Origin: Hymenolepis diminuta
Lineage: Eukaryota > Platyhelminthes > Cestoda > Cyclophyllidea > Hymenolepididae
DNA: 64,000 nt
NCBI GenBank assembly: GCA_900708905.1
Contig: CAADRB010000060.1
Location: 231,450-295,449 of the forward strand
Direction: 5' to 3'
In this document: one piece after another, positions 11,365-22,921 of the stretch
How positions within the stretch are numbered: position 1 is the stretch's first letter
Layout: the number at the start of each line of letters is the position of its first letter
Notes under the pieces: model-generated
Seen by the model: only the letters and a program-made list of their open reading frames with translations
Told to the model about the DNA's origin: nothing
Databases searched by the model: none
Made by a program: the position numbers and the translations under genes

Positions 11365-14243
11365 ATCTTCAGCTCAACTACTTCAATGTTTGCTTTTGCC
11401 CATTCACTACTAAGAGATCCTAGTAACTGAGTTCTTTTCACTGTAAATTATCTCAATTATAAATATCTTATTTCTTTAGTGACAAATTTAGTAGATTTTG
11501 ATTCAAAGAGCGCTCGTATTTGTAAACGTCCTTCAATATATTCTTTCCCGATCTGATGCGCTTAATGCAAATCGTAGTTGGGCCAACAAGAACTGAGGTC
11601 TCCAATTTAGGAGTTACCAAATTGTAGGAACTAATGAACCAGATCTTGATTGTGAGAGCTATGACTAATGCTAGTAGCTAACACCAGCAACAACTGATTC
11701 AGAGCAGAACGTCGAGTGCTGCTAGCCCGAAACTTATTGAATAAGTCACGATGAGGATTCAAGCAAGAGGGGGATATTAGGGGGAGAGGCGTGTCCGCGT
11801 TTGTATCGTGTGGATGTGAAAGTGGAAGTATAAAGACAATTTATTAGTCACTTGGGCAAGGATGCACATGAAAACATAAATACATTTGTACTTTTAATGG
11901 AACGGGACGGTTATAAAAAGGGGGAATCAGTAAACACGTTTAGACATGACAGATAGAGGTTTTAAATCACCTTGCCATAAAGACATCATTGCGATTTGGT
12001 GGACGAAAAACCGAAGCATTTTCATATAGAATACGAATGGAGTAATTTCGGAAATGCATAGAGTCATCCTTCAAGTTTATAACGGTAAATTAGTGATAGA
12101 GGGAGCTTGTTATGGTGGATGATCTATACGCCTAGTTGAGGCCTGTAAATTAGTACTGAATGACGTCAGTAAAACTACTTTGGGAGCCGCACCAAGTTAG
12201 TCTAGATATTCCCTAAATGCTAACAGTAAAAGATCCTTTCCCAAGTGAGAAGGCTAAAAGTTGAGTGAGGAGCAAGGGCACAATTGACCATTGTAAAGGA
12301 ATAAGAGAGCAAAAGAAGATGAAGTAAGAAGAAGAATTTGAAACTGGAGGGACGTATGTATCAGCAATAACTGAGTGGAAAATAGGTCGTTTTAGAGGCC
12401 AGTTGAAAGTACGCTAAGTAAAATTGACCGTTTTTTTTGTATTCTTCGTTCCTCAGATGTACAACCAACTGAGATCAACATCCGGCAGTTAAGATAGCGA
12501 AAATGTATGTGTTAGCACGTGTGTTGGATAGACCGCTCTACTTTCCATGTCAGAAGCTGTGTCAGCATCGGACAGCATACAGCGATAGTTTAGAGGTCCA
12601 GAAGACCTGAAAAGTAATAGCTTCACGCTAATGCACACAACAAGATAGACAGAAAGCAGAGTTATACAGTTTGGGGAACTACTCACTGAACACAAGACGA
12701 TAAATTCTTAAACCAGAGGCTGAGGACCAGATAGTTGATACTAGTTAACTGAATGTATTAAAGAAGTGGTGTAATTGCTAAGAGCACAAATTTCAGACAG
12801 AGGGATTTTATATAATATTTAAAGGAGAATTAATCCTAATCTCGCAAATAAGTAAAGGCTTGTAAATAATAAACAGAATAATAAAAAGCACATTAGCAAA
12901 AAGTTACCAAATCTATTTAAAATGGTTGATGCTGCTGCAAGTACTTAGAAGAAGAGCAGCCAATGAGATTTAAGAACTAGGTTGGTTTAGAAAATATGCA
13001 TATTGTAGAGGTTTCATGATCACAGATCGTTCTACATAAATTCTAGTGAATCTTATTAGATGATGAAATCTCTCCTGAGTGTAAAACTCCTTGTTGAATA
13101 CTTTGCTTATCACTCAAACGAGAGATAAAAGCTCAAGTGAGCGTAAAGTGCTTGAATGGATCATTCAAATTGGGCCACAACGATTATGTCAGTACTCCGG
13201 TAGTTTATACAGCTCCAGCTCGATTGCAAACGTAAGAAGACATAAGAGTTCACAAAACTTCACCTAGAATTTAGTCTGAAGTTAAGGTTCTTTTTGTGTT
13301 GTAAAGCAGTATACCTGTTTAATATGACCCAAAATATCAAGATGTAAAATTTCGAAATTTTATGATACCAAACTCAAAGCAAAAATTGAGAGTGGCTTGG
13401 AATAGTCTTCACTCAGAATACTTACCGAGCCGAAATAAAAGATAGAAAAGGAAAAAAAGCAGGTTTGACTAATCATTAGTGTGTGGTTGTTCGATGTGAA
13501 CCACACGGACAGCTTTGGTGATAAATGATTAGCAGGCTCAAAAGAAAACGGATATTGACAGTTTAATAACTACGGTAATTAAATTTAGACGGTGGATTGT
13601 AAAATTATAATTGCCATGAAAATAATTAAAGGTTGGAGGAAGCCGGACCACCAAAAAGCATTTTTTCAATCATTGAACGGATCGAATTAAGATCATTTCG
13701 ATTAGTATATTGCATCCATTTTTCCAAATAAATAACATGCACAGGGAAGTTTTTCCAAATAATCTACAAAATTTGTGTGATTTTACAGACATTATTTGAT
13801 TTGTCAACTTAAAATCAGTCCAATTTTCTTTTCCTTACTTATAATATTTCAAAAGCAAAATATTTGCGGTAATTTGGGTTAACGAAGAATGTCCAGGTAG
13901 TGTTGATAAATCAGGCTATATATTAATGCTGGTTGGAAGTGCTTTAATTGTTCATATCCTTCTTCTGTTATGATATTTTCTTATCATCTTGTTTTCAGTT
14001 TGAAAATGCTGATCTTCTATTTAACGCCGAATTTGTTATTCTAATGCTATTGAATTTAAAGCATTTAATTATTAGTTGGTTCTAATCTAACTAATAATGA
14101 TAAAATAACCAGAATATAAATGTTAAATAACAGAAAATGAATATTTTCATAACAAATAAACATGAATTTTGTATTTTACACTTATGACTTACTCATATTT
14201 AAGCCGGATTTTCAAGTACTTTGTCGCTCTCCATATTTTCGGG
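11365..14243. other. Intergenic region with one dispersed repeat
   Basis: Between the channel gene and SSBP1. It holds a diverged copy of the dispersed repeat described at 52866-53202 (about 11590-12090). The remainder is AT-rich, and I found no credible exon on either strand. Confidence 0.5.
11590..12090 (+). repeat. Diverged copy of the 337-bp dispersed repeat family
   Basis: Matches the sequence around 52755-53250 in order: AAATTGTAGGAA, TAATGAACCAGA, TAGTAGCTAAC, ATGAGGATTC, GACGGTTATAAAAA-like, ACATGACAGAT, and at the 3' side GGAATGCATAGAG-like followed by TCATCCTTCAA. Many substitutions and small indels are visible, so this copy is old, whereas the copies at 40.3 and 52.9 kb are almost identical to each other. 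The part 11940-12080 also matches 39790-39960. Confidence 0.6.
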
Positions 14244-17200
14244 ATGCTTAAGGGGTTTCTTACTATAGCGAGCCGTCAGCCTATATTGCCAGTCTTTAGA
14301 TTTTCCTCTAATTATAATGCTGTGTTTTCAAATGATATTAATCAGGTAAAATTTTCCCCATCATTGTGAACATGTTTTTGAAATATGAATATTAATTTTC
14401 CGTCTGTGTTAAAAATGTTATATCAATCAAATTTATGTTTATTTATATATATTCTTGTATACTTTCAGGTAACTCTCTTGGGGTCCGTTGCTTCGACTGG
14501 TGTCACAATCGATAATTCCTCTTTTATTGCTACATTCAATCTCCTTACTCGAGCGAGATATCGCGCAGCTGACCGCTATATGATGAAACTAGTCTACCAT
14601 CGGTTTGTATTTCTCTTATTTTTTCAATTTCTTTTTCCACTCATGCTCTCCCACCTTGATCTCTGTCTTCGATCTGATTGTTACTTATGAATTGGGGTTT
14701 TCCACCACTTAACACTCTAGTAGGGATCAGAATGGCTGAGAGGAAAAATTCGGCCATATGGAGTAGTAAGGTAGGATTTACATTTATTGGGGTCGCTGAA
14801 TACTTAGATAAATACAGAGATGGAATAATTGGGCTGGTTGGGTATATTTCGTTAAGGCATGTGGATCATGGAGAACCAGAGGGGAAAATTATCACGATTC
14901 TTATTTAAAGCACGGTGATAAGCTTTTCGACTTTCAACTGAACAATAGCAGTCATAATTTACTTTGTCGTTGTTGCTATTACAGAATCACGGATCTTTTG
15001 TAATAATGGAGAACTATCGTTTCTGCATATTTCACTCTTATGTTATTTTTTGTTTTAGCATTTCGAAATTAAGTATGGTCATCGTGGAAGAACTTTTATC
15101 TTTTTACTCAATGATGTTTTTCATTCATCTAAGTTGTGCATGGACAGAACAATATGGTTGTTTCGTTGACAAAACTTTAAGGGAATATATACATCTTTAG
15201 AGATGGCTGGCTCGTTGGGTCCAAATCAGGATTACTTCTTGGAAGATGAAATTGATTTCTAACATTGAGGTTGCTCAAGTTCGTGTCAGAAGTTGCCATT
15301 TCAGAAGAGGCTAGCGGCCACGTATCTTATTTCGGCATTCAGCCACTCTCCTTTTTATACACTTCTAATTTTTAAAATTTTTTCATTAAAGTAGTAGGAT
15401 AAAGAGAAGACAGTTTATTGACAGTTGAAAAAGGGGGGAACATTAGTTGGTTTTGAGGTGAGGTTCTTCGATTCAGTTTACAGATGAGTATATATATTTC
15501 AATGGTTAAAATGAAGAAATCGATGAGCATTGGAATACCACGAGAAGAGATGACCAATTAGAGATTTGAAACCAACTGAGTGTAAATATCTGAACATGAA
15601 TTCTTCACCTTAAACCAGGTTCGCATTGGGGATCCATATTAGACGCCTAAAGCTCAAATGAGCGTAACTTTTTAAGTGGACAAAAATCGCATGTGAGAAG
15701 AGCAAATTGTATCGCTGCATATCTGTGCATTCATGAAGGGCTGTCACATGATAGTTGACTGCTGCTAGTTGCTGAGTCTCGTTCCTTGGGTTTGCATCCT
15801 AATACCGATTGTAATGTTTAACTATCTGTTGGTTATGTAAGATCACATTTGCTCGTTATCTAGGGCGAAAATGCGAAATTTTTTTCAGTGAAAGCATACA
15901 ACCATGTAACTTTTCTTCTCTGTGCTACCTTCGGTTAGTCCGTTAGTATTAGCCTGCATTTTTGTTGTCGGACCAGGTAGTCTATTGATGCGGTTTAACC
16001 TGCACTACTTGAAATTAAACTAAATTTTCTCAGGTGAATGGTTACATATTTATCACAGATTTGCACTATTTAATAACAATAAGTGGTTTAATAATCAGGA
16101 TAAAAATGAAGAATTAATGGATATCTGTATGGCATTGAATAAATTAAATCCGTCTTTTATTCGAACATTTCTAATATGTGATTTCAGTTTCGTCTACATT
16201 GTGTTAAAACGCCATATCAAAGGTCTTTAATCATGCTGCCATAACTCGTATGTTCCTTTCAGAGGGTAATTTGTAAATCCTGAAATGGAGTTAATCAAAA
16301 TGTTAAAATGTGTGGAAATTGTCCAGTGTATATTTTTAAAACTAATTTATTTATTTGTTATAACGGCATTGAATGAGCTGTAATAGTGGGGAATGTCCCC
16401 CTAAATTGGCAATGATGTCATCCTTTACAGCTTATCTTGATCGGTTTCTTTGTTTAGTTCACTAATTGGAGCCGGTTGAGATGTCCTTTCAGGGACAGTA
16501 TACGGTGCGAGAGTCGTAGAAGGGCATTTCAGTATGAGGACTATATGACGAAAAGACAACCCGGAACTGCATCTATTTCACTGTCTAAATAATGGCAATT
16601 TTGTTGATACTGCCGTCTTAAATAATTAAGCGAGAGGATTTGATAATAATTTGGGGACCTTGTATATATATTTATATATTGTATTGTATTACCCTTGGCA
16701 ATACAGTATAATTTTTCAATAACGGGAATCACATTATCAAGAGGATAGAAGATTGAAATTGAGTTTGCTGAAAGTTCTGGATTTATCCTTATGTATGCTA
16801 AGAGGTTATGTTCGTTCCGATGAGTTCTTTTTTGTGCGTTTACGTTCAATGGATTGTTTGCGTTTTTTTTGCAGTGTTAAGAGCTGATTTATCTGAAGAT
16901 TAATTAACTTTATTTTATGAATTATATTAAAGCTATATGAAATAGACCCTCGAGCACAGTCTGATCCTAACTAGAGATCGTTTTCAGTTCCTCGCTCATT
17001 TATTAACGTTGGGTACAATAGAAGCGGGATTAGGGTTTTTGCCATCCCAAATTTTGTGGCTAGTGCTTAATACTGTTGACGTTCTTAGCGTGCCGTGACA
17101 CATGTATCTTTTATGACAGTTAAAGAGTGTTAAATTATTAACAACTTAGATATTCTTACTCGAATTGATAAATTGAAGCTTTATATCTTTCTACAGAATC

Positions 17201-17449
17201 CACGTCTTTGACAGACCTCTTGTCGAGCGAATTCGCAACCTCTCCCAAGGTGATCGGGTGTACGTCCAAGGGTGTCTGAGTTCCTTCAGAAAGAGTACTG
17301 AAGATTGGATGCAGTGCATCACTGCACAGAATATAATTCTCCATTCCGACGCCGGCAAACAGCCCCTCACGAATGCTGAAGCTGTGGTAGCAGCAGCAGA
17401 TGACTTGAGCGAGGGAGATGAAGTTGAAATTACTATGGAAAGCATTTAA
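14244..17449 (+). CDS. SSBP1: Mitochondrial single-stranded DNA-binding protein
   Basis: Binds single-stranded DNA at mitochondrial replication forks as a homotetramer. Exons 14244-14345, 14469-14602 and 17197-17449 give 162 residues, close to the 148 of human SSBP1. The introns have GT-AG ends (123 bp and 2,594 bp) and phases 0 and 2. The N-terminal segment, about 34 residues, is basic and lacks acidic residues until its end (MLKGFLTIASRQP), fitting a mitochondrial presequence. The mature part starts with the OB-fold signature VTLLGSVAS, continues with FNLLTRARYR and the HVFDRPLVERI segment, then the loop and strand DRVYVQGCLSSF, and the end-of-fold ITAQNIILHSD. The tail is acidic and unusually long. 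The start is the ATG just before the basic presequence; an earlier frame extension lacks support. The large second intron shows no internal gene. Confidence 0.9.
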
Positions 17450-20400
17450 GGAGCCAAGTTTTGCACCAAGTATAGAAATATACGCTATTTTACATCGACC
17501 GTGTTTGTACAATTTTCGTCTTTTACACTGTAATATTTGAGATAGTCATCTATTTTGTTATAAAGTAATAGTATAATCATAACATTACCCTCATTTCCTT
17601 TTCACTCAGTTGTACTTTATTAAATCCTAAAAGAGGTGTCCGTTTTAACTAACACGGGCAAGTAGATCATTTACAAATACTTCGCTTATCAACATCCTTT
17701 TAGAGATTTATCGACTGTTCCCAAAATACAGATTACACCCCTTAGTTTAAAGGAAAAAGTTTATACGATTGAGCATTAATTCAATTTTAGTGTTTGGTAG
17801 TATCCGGGTCTCATCTGTAACCAACTAAAGCCGATGAAAATCCTGTAATTATTTCAAAAACGGATTTTTTCTCCATCGAAGGTTTTTGCTCAAATAGAGT
17901 GTATCGGGCAACAAACCCGAGATCAGAAGCTGATATGAAAACCCTCAGCAAAAGTGATAAGCCAAATAATGTCATTTATAGGAGAAATTGCGTAGAGGAA
18001 AAATTGAAGGTTTTGCAATCCTGGGTCTGGAAAGCAGTTTATATGACTCATAAAGGTAGACTACCTGACAATGTGGAGATGAGGCGTTGTTGCGTCGAGC
18101 AGCTTTTATTGAGAAATGTAATATCCCGAATTTCTCTGACTGGCTGACTGCTCTTAAGAGGAATGCGTACTTTCCCCGCCCGGTTTCCTTAGCGGTTTAT
18201 GCTTATTCGATCTCATTTCTGTGTTTGTTGTTGCTAATAGGAATGACCAATAACCCCAGAAGATTCGTTTGTGCACCTGACCTTCCCGCTTAGTCATCCC
18301 TAAATACAATTATAATTAAATAATTAAGACTAGTCAACTTTCGTTTAAACAACTTCTCTTGCTACTGTACTAATTTTAAGAAGAACCAAGAGTCATGTCA
18401 GGAAATTTTTCATGGAGTAAAACTCCTTCTCCACTGCTGTAATGATAAGACGTTCATTCAGCTAAGACCTAAATGTCGACAAGAAATTACTAGCCTATAG
18501 ATGACTCAGGTCCAAAGGGAGGTAAGAAGTGCAGTTACTCCAACCCATTTTATTTGTTCAGAAAATAAATAAGTGATGTCTTCAAAGCTTAAAGTTTGAA
18601 GGTAATAACTGATGACAGTCTTAACTCATTAAGCTGTCAGGATCGACTTAGAAACCAAATAAGGCAACAGATCAATTGCAGATAACGTGAAATCTTCAGC
18701 ATTGACCTTCTTCACAAAACAGAAGGTTGGTTTTTCCAACGTTGGTCCTTAGCCCATACTCAAATCTAGCCAAAGCCGCCAATTTTCAGCAACTCCGCCA
18801 TTGAAATAACTCCTAGGTAGTGCTCTGATATAAAAGTCTAGAGTTATAAATTGATAAGGAAGACCTTGAATTTTGATAACAGCGGCATCGAAACCTCGCC
18901 GTTTGACAAATTTAGCTGGAATCAGAAGTCCGATGACGAGACATTGTTAACGAAAATGGTTGTTCGAGTTATACGTCTTCTCTTTTCCCCAATGGTCTTT
19001 TCATTTGTTCGTAGCCAGTTCATCTCCATTGCTTCTATTCAGCAGCTCCTTTCTAATTTTGCAAACGAAAAATCTGCCGATTCTTAGAAATCTTACAATA
19101 TCTAAACTGCTGTGTTTCGCTTTGATAGACACCATTATGATGCGTCTTTTCATTTCATTGGCTATCGTAATATCTGTCATGTGATCTTCCAATATAAAAA
19201 AAATACATTAATTATTGTCGGTTGGCTTAAGTTACAAAAATATAAGTGACCTCAGATACCCCACGCACCCTGTATTTTCATATGTTCTGGAGCCTATTTC
19301 AAGGTTAAACGTCTGCCAACAAGCGATCGCTGGACGCGAGTTATAAAGCTTTTAAGGAAGTAGCTCCTGTTACAATTCTCCCTTCATTCTGCGTCAAATT
19401 TTATCTTCCGCTTTTCTAACTTCTAATTCTTCCTCTCTCATTTCTAATCCGCGTTCAATATATTTCCTACCGTCCGCTGACTCTTGGCCTTCTGACTTGG
19501 TATAGGGTGTAGGCACCTTTTACCGAATCTGCAGTAGTTTTTTTTGATGCTTCAAAATGAGTTGAACTTATGAGTCTTATTTATATTTTTTGTATCCGAT
19601 CTCCTTGTCATGTTAAGAGTTGACCTAGACTTTTGTACTATTTAGACAACGATTCACGATCTTTTTCGATGTTTACGACATAATCAGATGTCTGATTGTG
19701 GATTCGAATCTAGTTCATGTGTGTTAACCGCGAGTGCTCAACCTGAAAATTCCGATAATTTATCGTCCGCAGGGATCCGATCCCGATTTTGAATTCATCT
19801 AACAACTGTTAGAAGCGAACGCTCCTAAGTTGTCGATTTTTTAGGAACGCTATCTTCATCGGGTATGTCCTTTCCAGAAAAGCAACAATGGGCTTCTTTC
19901 AAGAATTTTCTATAAGCAGTGCCCAGAGTTCCCCATTCACAAGAATGTGTTAAATCGGACTAGAACTTATGATATATTAATGCCGATAAATTGTAATTCT
20001 AGAAGATAATTTAATATTATACCTATTCAGTCACAGGTCGGCACTCGTTCCGATATCACCGTCGTCTCACCTCGAATAGGGAGAAATCTTGGAGACTCTA
20101 AGCTAGATAATCTTCCCTTTAAAGTATCCTGCGCTTCTGGTGATGTTATGCGATTCTATGGATAAATGCGATGCAAGGCTACTTTTCGGGAAAAGATGGC
20201 CTTCAAGAGGTGCTACGTTGTCGATCGCAATATCAACCTCGATGCTTACTCCTAAACGCCTAACCGATTTCTCACTGTCCTGTACCTTTTCCAACGATCT
20301 TTGTCAAATCATACTCACAAATATTCACCTGTGATCTTGCCTCTGATATAAGTCCGTCACTCCGGTTCCCATCACGCTTCTACTCTGCTATCTTCAACTC

Positions 20401-20577
20401 CAACAGTCAGGTCCTTCAGCTAGCTCTTATCAGCTTTTGTACTCCTCTCCTTATCTCATCTTCTTATCCAAGTAGTATCCTCACTATATCTTTTGCTTTT
20501 TTACTTTTTGTAGCCATGCATCTAACGATTCTATCATTCATCCACGAAAGATTAAATCAGAGGATAAATTATAATCT
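17450..20577. other. Intergenic region with unassigned candidate exons
   Basis: Three stretches look coding but I cannot name or join them. (1) From 17898 a frame with NNVIYRRNCVEEKLKVLQ runs to about 18055, and another frame from about 18084 reads LLRRAAFIEKCNIPNF to about 18190; they are separated by a 23-nt GT...AG stretch or a frameshift. (2) 18870-18958 reads IETSPFDKFSWNQKSDD, followed by GTTGTT. (3) From 20037, after CAGTCACAG, a 40-codon open frame on + overlaps an equally plausible minus-strand frame 20103-20294. The rest shows nothing. Confidence 0.25.
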
Positions 20578-20583
20578 TTTATT
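20578..20583 (-). terminator. Poly(A) signal AATAAA of CIAO2B
   Basis: On the minus strand AATAAA lies 84 bp downstream of the CIAO2B stop codon, a normal spacing for a short 3' UTR. Confidence 0.6.
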
Positions 20584-20666
20584 TGAAATAAAGTCAATTT
20601 GCAAAACCATTTTGAGGGGAAAAGCGCATCTTTATCCTGAGTGTGTAATATTAATATTAAGATAGA

Positions 20667-22755
20667 TTAGGGAGCAATGCACTGATTGAGAGTCCGGATA
20701 ACACTTTCGTTCTCAATGGCCGCGGCCACTCGTTCCTTATCCGCCAGTTGTTTGTTGATATCCAGCTCCGATTCATGCATTCCCGGCGCTATTGTCACAC
20801 AAATCTGCAAAATAAAAAAAAAACTCGTGACAATTTTATTCCGCATTTACGTTATCTGCTATCGTGATTAGAACATCGAATGTTATGGTTTTCTACCCTC
20901 ACCGTCAAAGAGTTCTGTTCTTACCTAATAAAAGGAGCTAGGGAAGTGATTGCTAGATAACTTTTGACTGAATACAAAAATAATAGATGAAACAGCATGG
21001 CAAACCTCCCCTTCTCAATACTCCAATCCACTGGTCCTGAACACTAACGTCCAAACATCTAGGGTTTAGATCCTTAAGTTTAAACTTTGTGCACTGACGC
21101 AATGAACTATACTTATCAGATAAAAAATACAAATTACACAAGGTTCTTCTGATCAGGATCAGAAGAAAATAGACATCATCGGTAATTTAAATGTAAAATA
21201 ATTCTCCAAATTTTACAGAATGTATTTACCTGTAGGTTAAGTTGAGCGGTGAAAGTCATCTTGCGTCTCTGGTCATAACCCAACGATGACAATTTCCAGC
21301 ATTCGGCTTCTAAGTAGCTGTGTTATAGACACATCCCACTACGCCCGGCTCTTTTACCTACCTTGGTCAACACCTAGACGATGATAGTGTAAAAATAAGT
21401 GCCATAAAGGCCCAAAGACAACTATTGAAACTTAGACCTAGACTTAGATCAAAAGTGCCATTGATTAAAGCTGAAGCAAAGATATTAGATACATTTATCG
21501 AAACAGGTACGGTTTATCTACAATTACCGATCGATCAAAAACTGTCCAGAATACTGCTCGAAGTAGGATGATAGGATTTCACGGACAGAGGCAAATGAGT
21601 GTTAAAGTTGTAACGGAAAAAGTCACTTTGAGAAACACTGCAGCACAATTACAAAAATTAGGATTAAACCTGTAGGTAAGTATTCGCAACGAAGATGAGA
21701 TATTAGCAAATTGCCATTGCGATCCCACTTCAAAAGTAGATGCTTCTAAATCTGCACACACACAAAGTGGAAGCTAAACGAGTGCTTGATGGATGCTAAT
21801 GAGACTTCTATTTCCCGCATTACTGAACATCGAACGCAATTGAAAGGTGAGTGTAAAAGATAAATTACATTTGTAGATTCTCTGTGACATTGACTCTTTG
21901 CGAACGAAAGTGAGATGAGAAGGCACTGGCGAATCGATCACCACGAACCCACAGATAACCTACCAACTGGTAGACTTCTTTGTCAATTAGATGAATGCTA
22001 CAAAATTAGGTGAAAAGAGAACGACTCGAAAGCATGTAACGGATTTTATGTATGAAGGGCAGGAGGATAAAATGAAGGTATAAGCCTGAGGGAACTCCAA
22101 CTTCAAAAAACAGTGGATCTGATGATTCCGGAGCTCAAATGAAGTAGGGTTCTTCTAAGTCCGTCACTCTCGCCTTTACTGCTCTATAATCACCCATAAA
22201 ATTGCACATATTCCCTCTTTATGAAATTTTACTTCCTATGTATTTGGATGTTTTCCATGATGAAAAATTGTAAAGCTTTCTAGCCCTACAGAGGGAATAA
22301 TAAACTTAATTTCACCTCCAAAAACAAAAAAGCTTTAATAGATCACAATCGCATACCTTGAAACGACGTGGTAGAGACCTCAGAAGCTTGACCTTTATAG
22401 AGAGACCAATCAGTGTAGCCATACTGCAATGCGGAATTGTCGGAGTAAATTGGACTGCAACCCTGGAGGCAGCATCGTCCACCGAAATATCCTCCTTCTT
22501 AACCACTCCCAGTGCCTCCAAACTGTGTGGATGTTCAGGATCTCGAATATCACGGATGTGTTCTAGCGTGGAAGATGAAGTCAAATCAGATAGCTAGTTC
22601 ACAATTCAGCCACAGTATTACTAAACCAGCTCACCAAATATCTCCTCCACAGATATAGGCTCTCTAGCATTAGAAGTCATCGGTCTGAAACGATTCCCCA
22701 ATCGATTATTATCGATTGGATGTAATTGAGGAGCTGCGTTTTGTAGAATTTCCAT
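20667..22755 (-). CDS. CIAO2B: Cytosolic iron-sulfur assembly component 2B (MIP18 family)
   Basis: Part of the CIA targeting complex with CIAO1 and MMS19, which delivers Fe-S clusters to cytosolic and nuclear apoproteins. Exons on the minus strand: 22635-22755, 22357-22562 and 20667-20804, giving 154 residues (human 163). Introns are GT-AG: 72 bp (phase 1) and 1,552 bp (phase 0). Diagnostic conserved blocks: [17 protein letters not shown], the hyper-reactive cysteine segment [30 protein letters not shown], and the C-terminal [13 protein letters not shown]. The variable N-terminus is only about 40 residues. The ATG lies 166 bp after the EIF3L stop on the same strand. The large intron contains a non-LTR retrotransposon scrap. 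Confidence 0.95.
21350..21571 (+). mobile_element. Non-LTR retrotransposon reverse transcriptase C-terminal fragment
   Basis: Frame from 21350 reads [19 protein letters not shown], then a basic segment and [12 protein letters not shown], which lines up with the YLG motif, the helical KAxxxLxxLR segment and the L..F....LLYG block near the end of LINE/RTE-type reverse transcriptases. It is cut on both sides by stops and has lost the terminal YG. It sits antisense inside CIAO2B intron 2. Dead element; family assignment by eye. Confidence 0.45.
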
Positions 22756-22921
22756 TTCTTACTATAAATGTGACGAAGATTGACGCATCACCACAAATAA
22801 CAACCTTCACTTAACACGATAAAAGAAGATACTTTGCTTAACAAATCATTTATTAATTCACAGTCCAACATTATTAAACACCCCTTAGGGTTTAAACCAC
22901 TTTCAAGAAGGTCCCACGGGT
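22756..22921 (-). promoter_or_regulatory. EIF3L-CIAO2B intercistronic region, possible trans-splice site
   Basis: The 166 bp hold AATAAA (22850-22855, minus) 67 bp after the EIF3L stop, then about 85 bp to a TTTATAG acceptor-like AG at 22763-22762, only 6 bases before the CIAO2B ATG. This order (poly(A) signal, about 100 bp, AG next to the ATG) is what flatworm and nematode operons with spliced-leader trans-splicing show. A short independent promoter cannot be excluded. Confidence 0.4.

Noticed and set aside
12230..12480. Possible diverged copy of the 662-bp repeat (TTTTGTATTCT...CTCAGATGT)
   Set aside because: Only about 25 bp aligned convincingly; the flanks did not.
17156..17512. 118-codon minus-strand open frame
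   Set aside because: It lies antisense to SSBP1 exon 3 and its 3' UTR; the + strand reading has the SSB motifs, so this is a shadow.
19685..19715. GGATTCGAATCT resembling a tRNA B box
   Set aside because: No matching A box or cloverleaf can be drawn upstream.
22358..22597. 79-codon + strand open frame
   Set aside because: Antisense shadow of CIAO2B exon 2, which carries the conserved [10 protein letters not shown] block.
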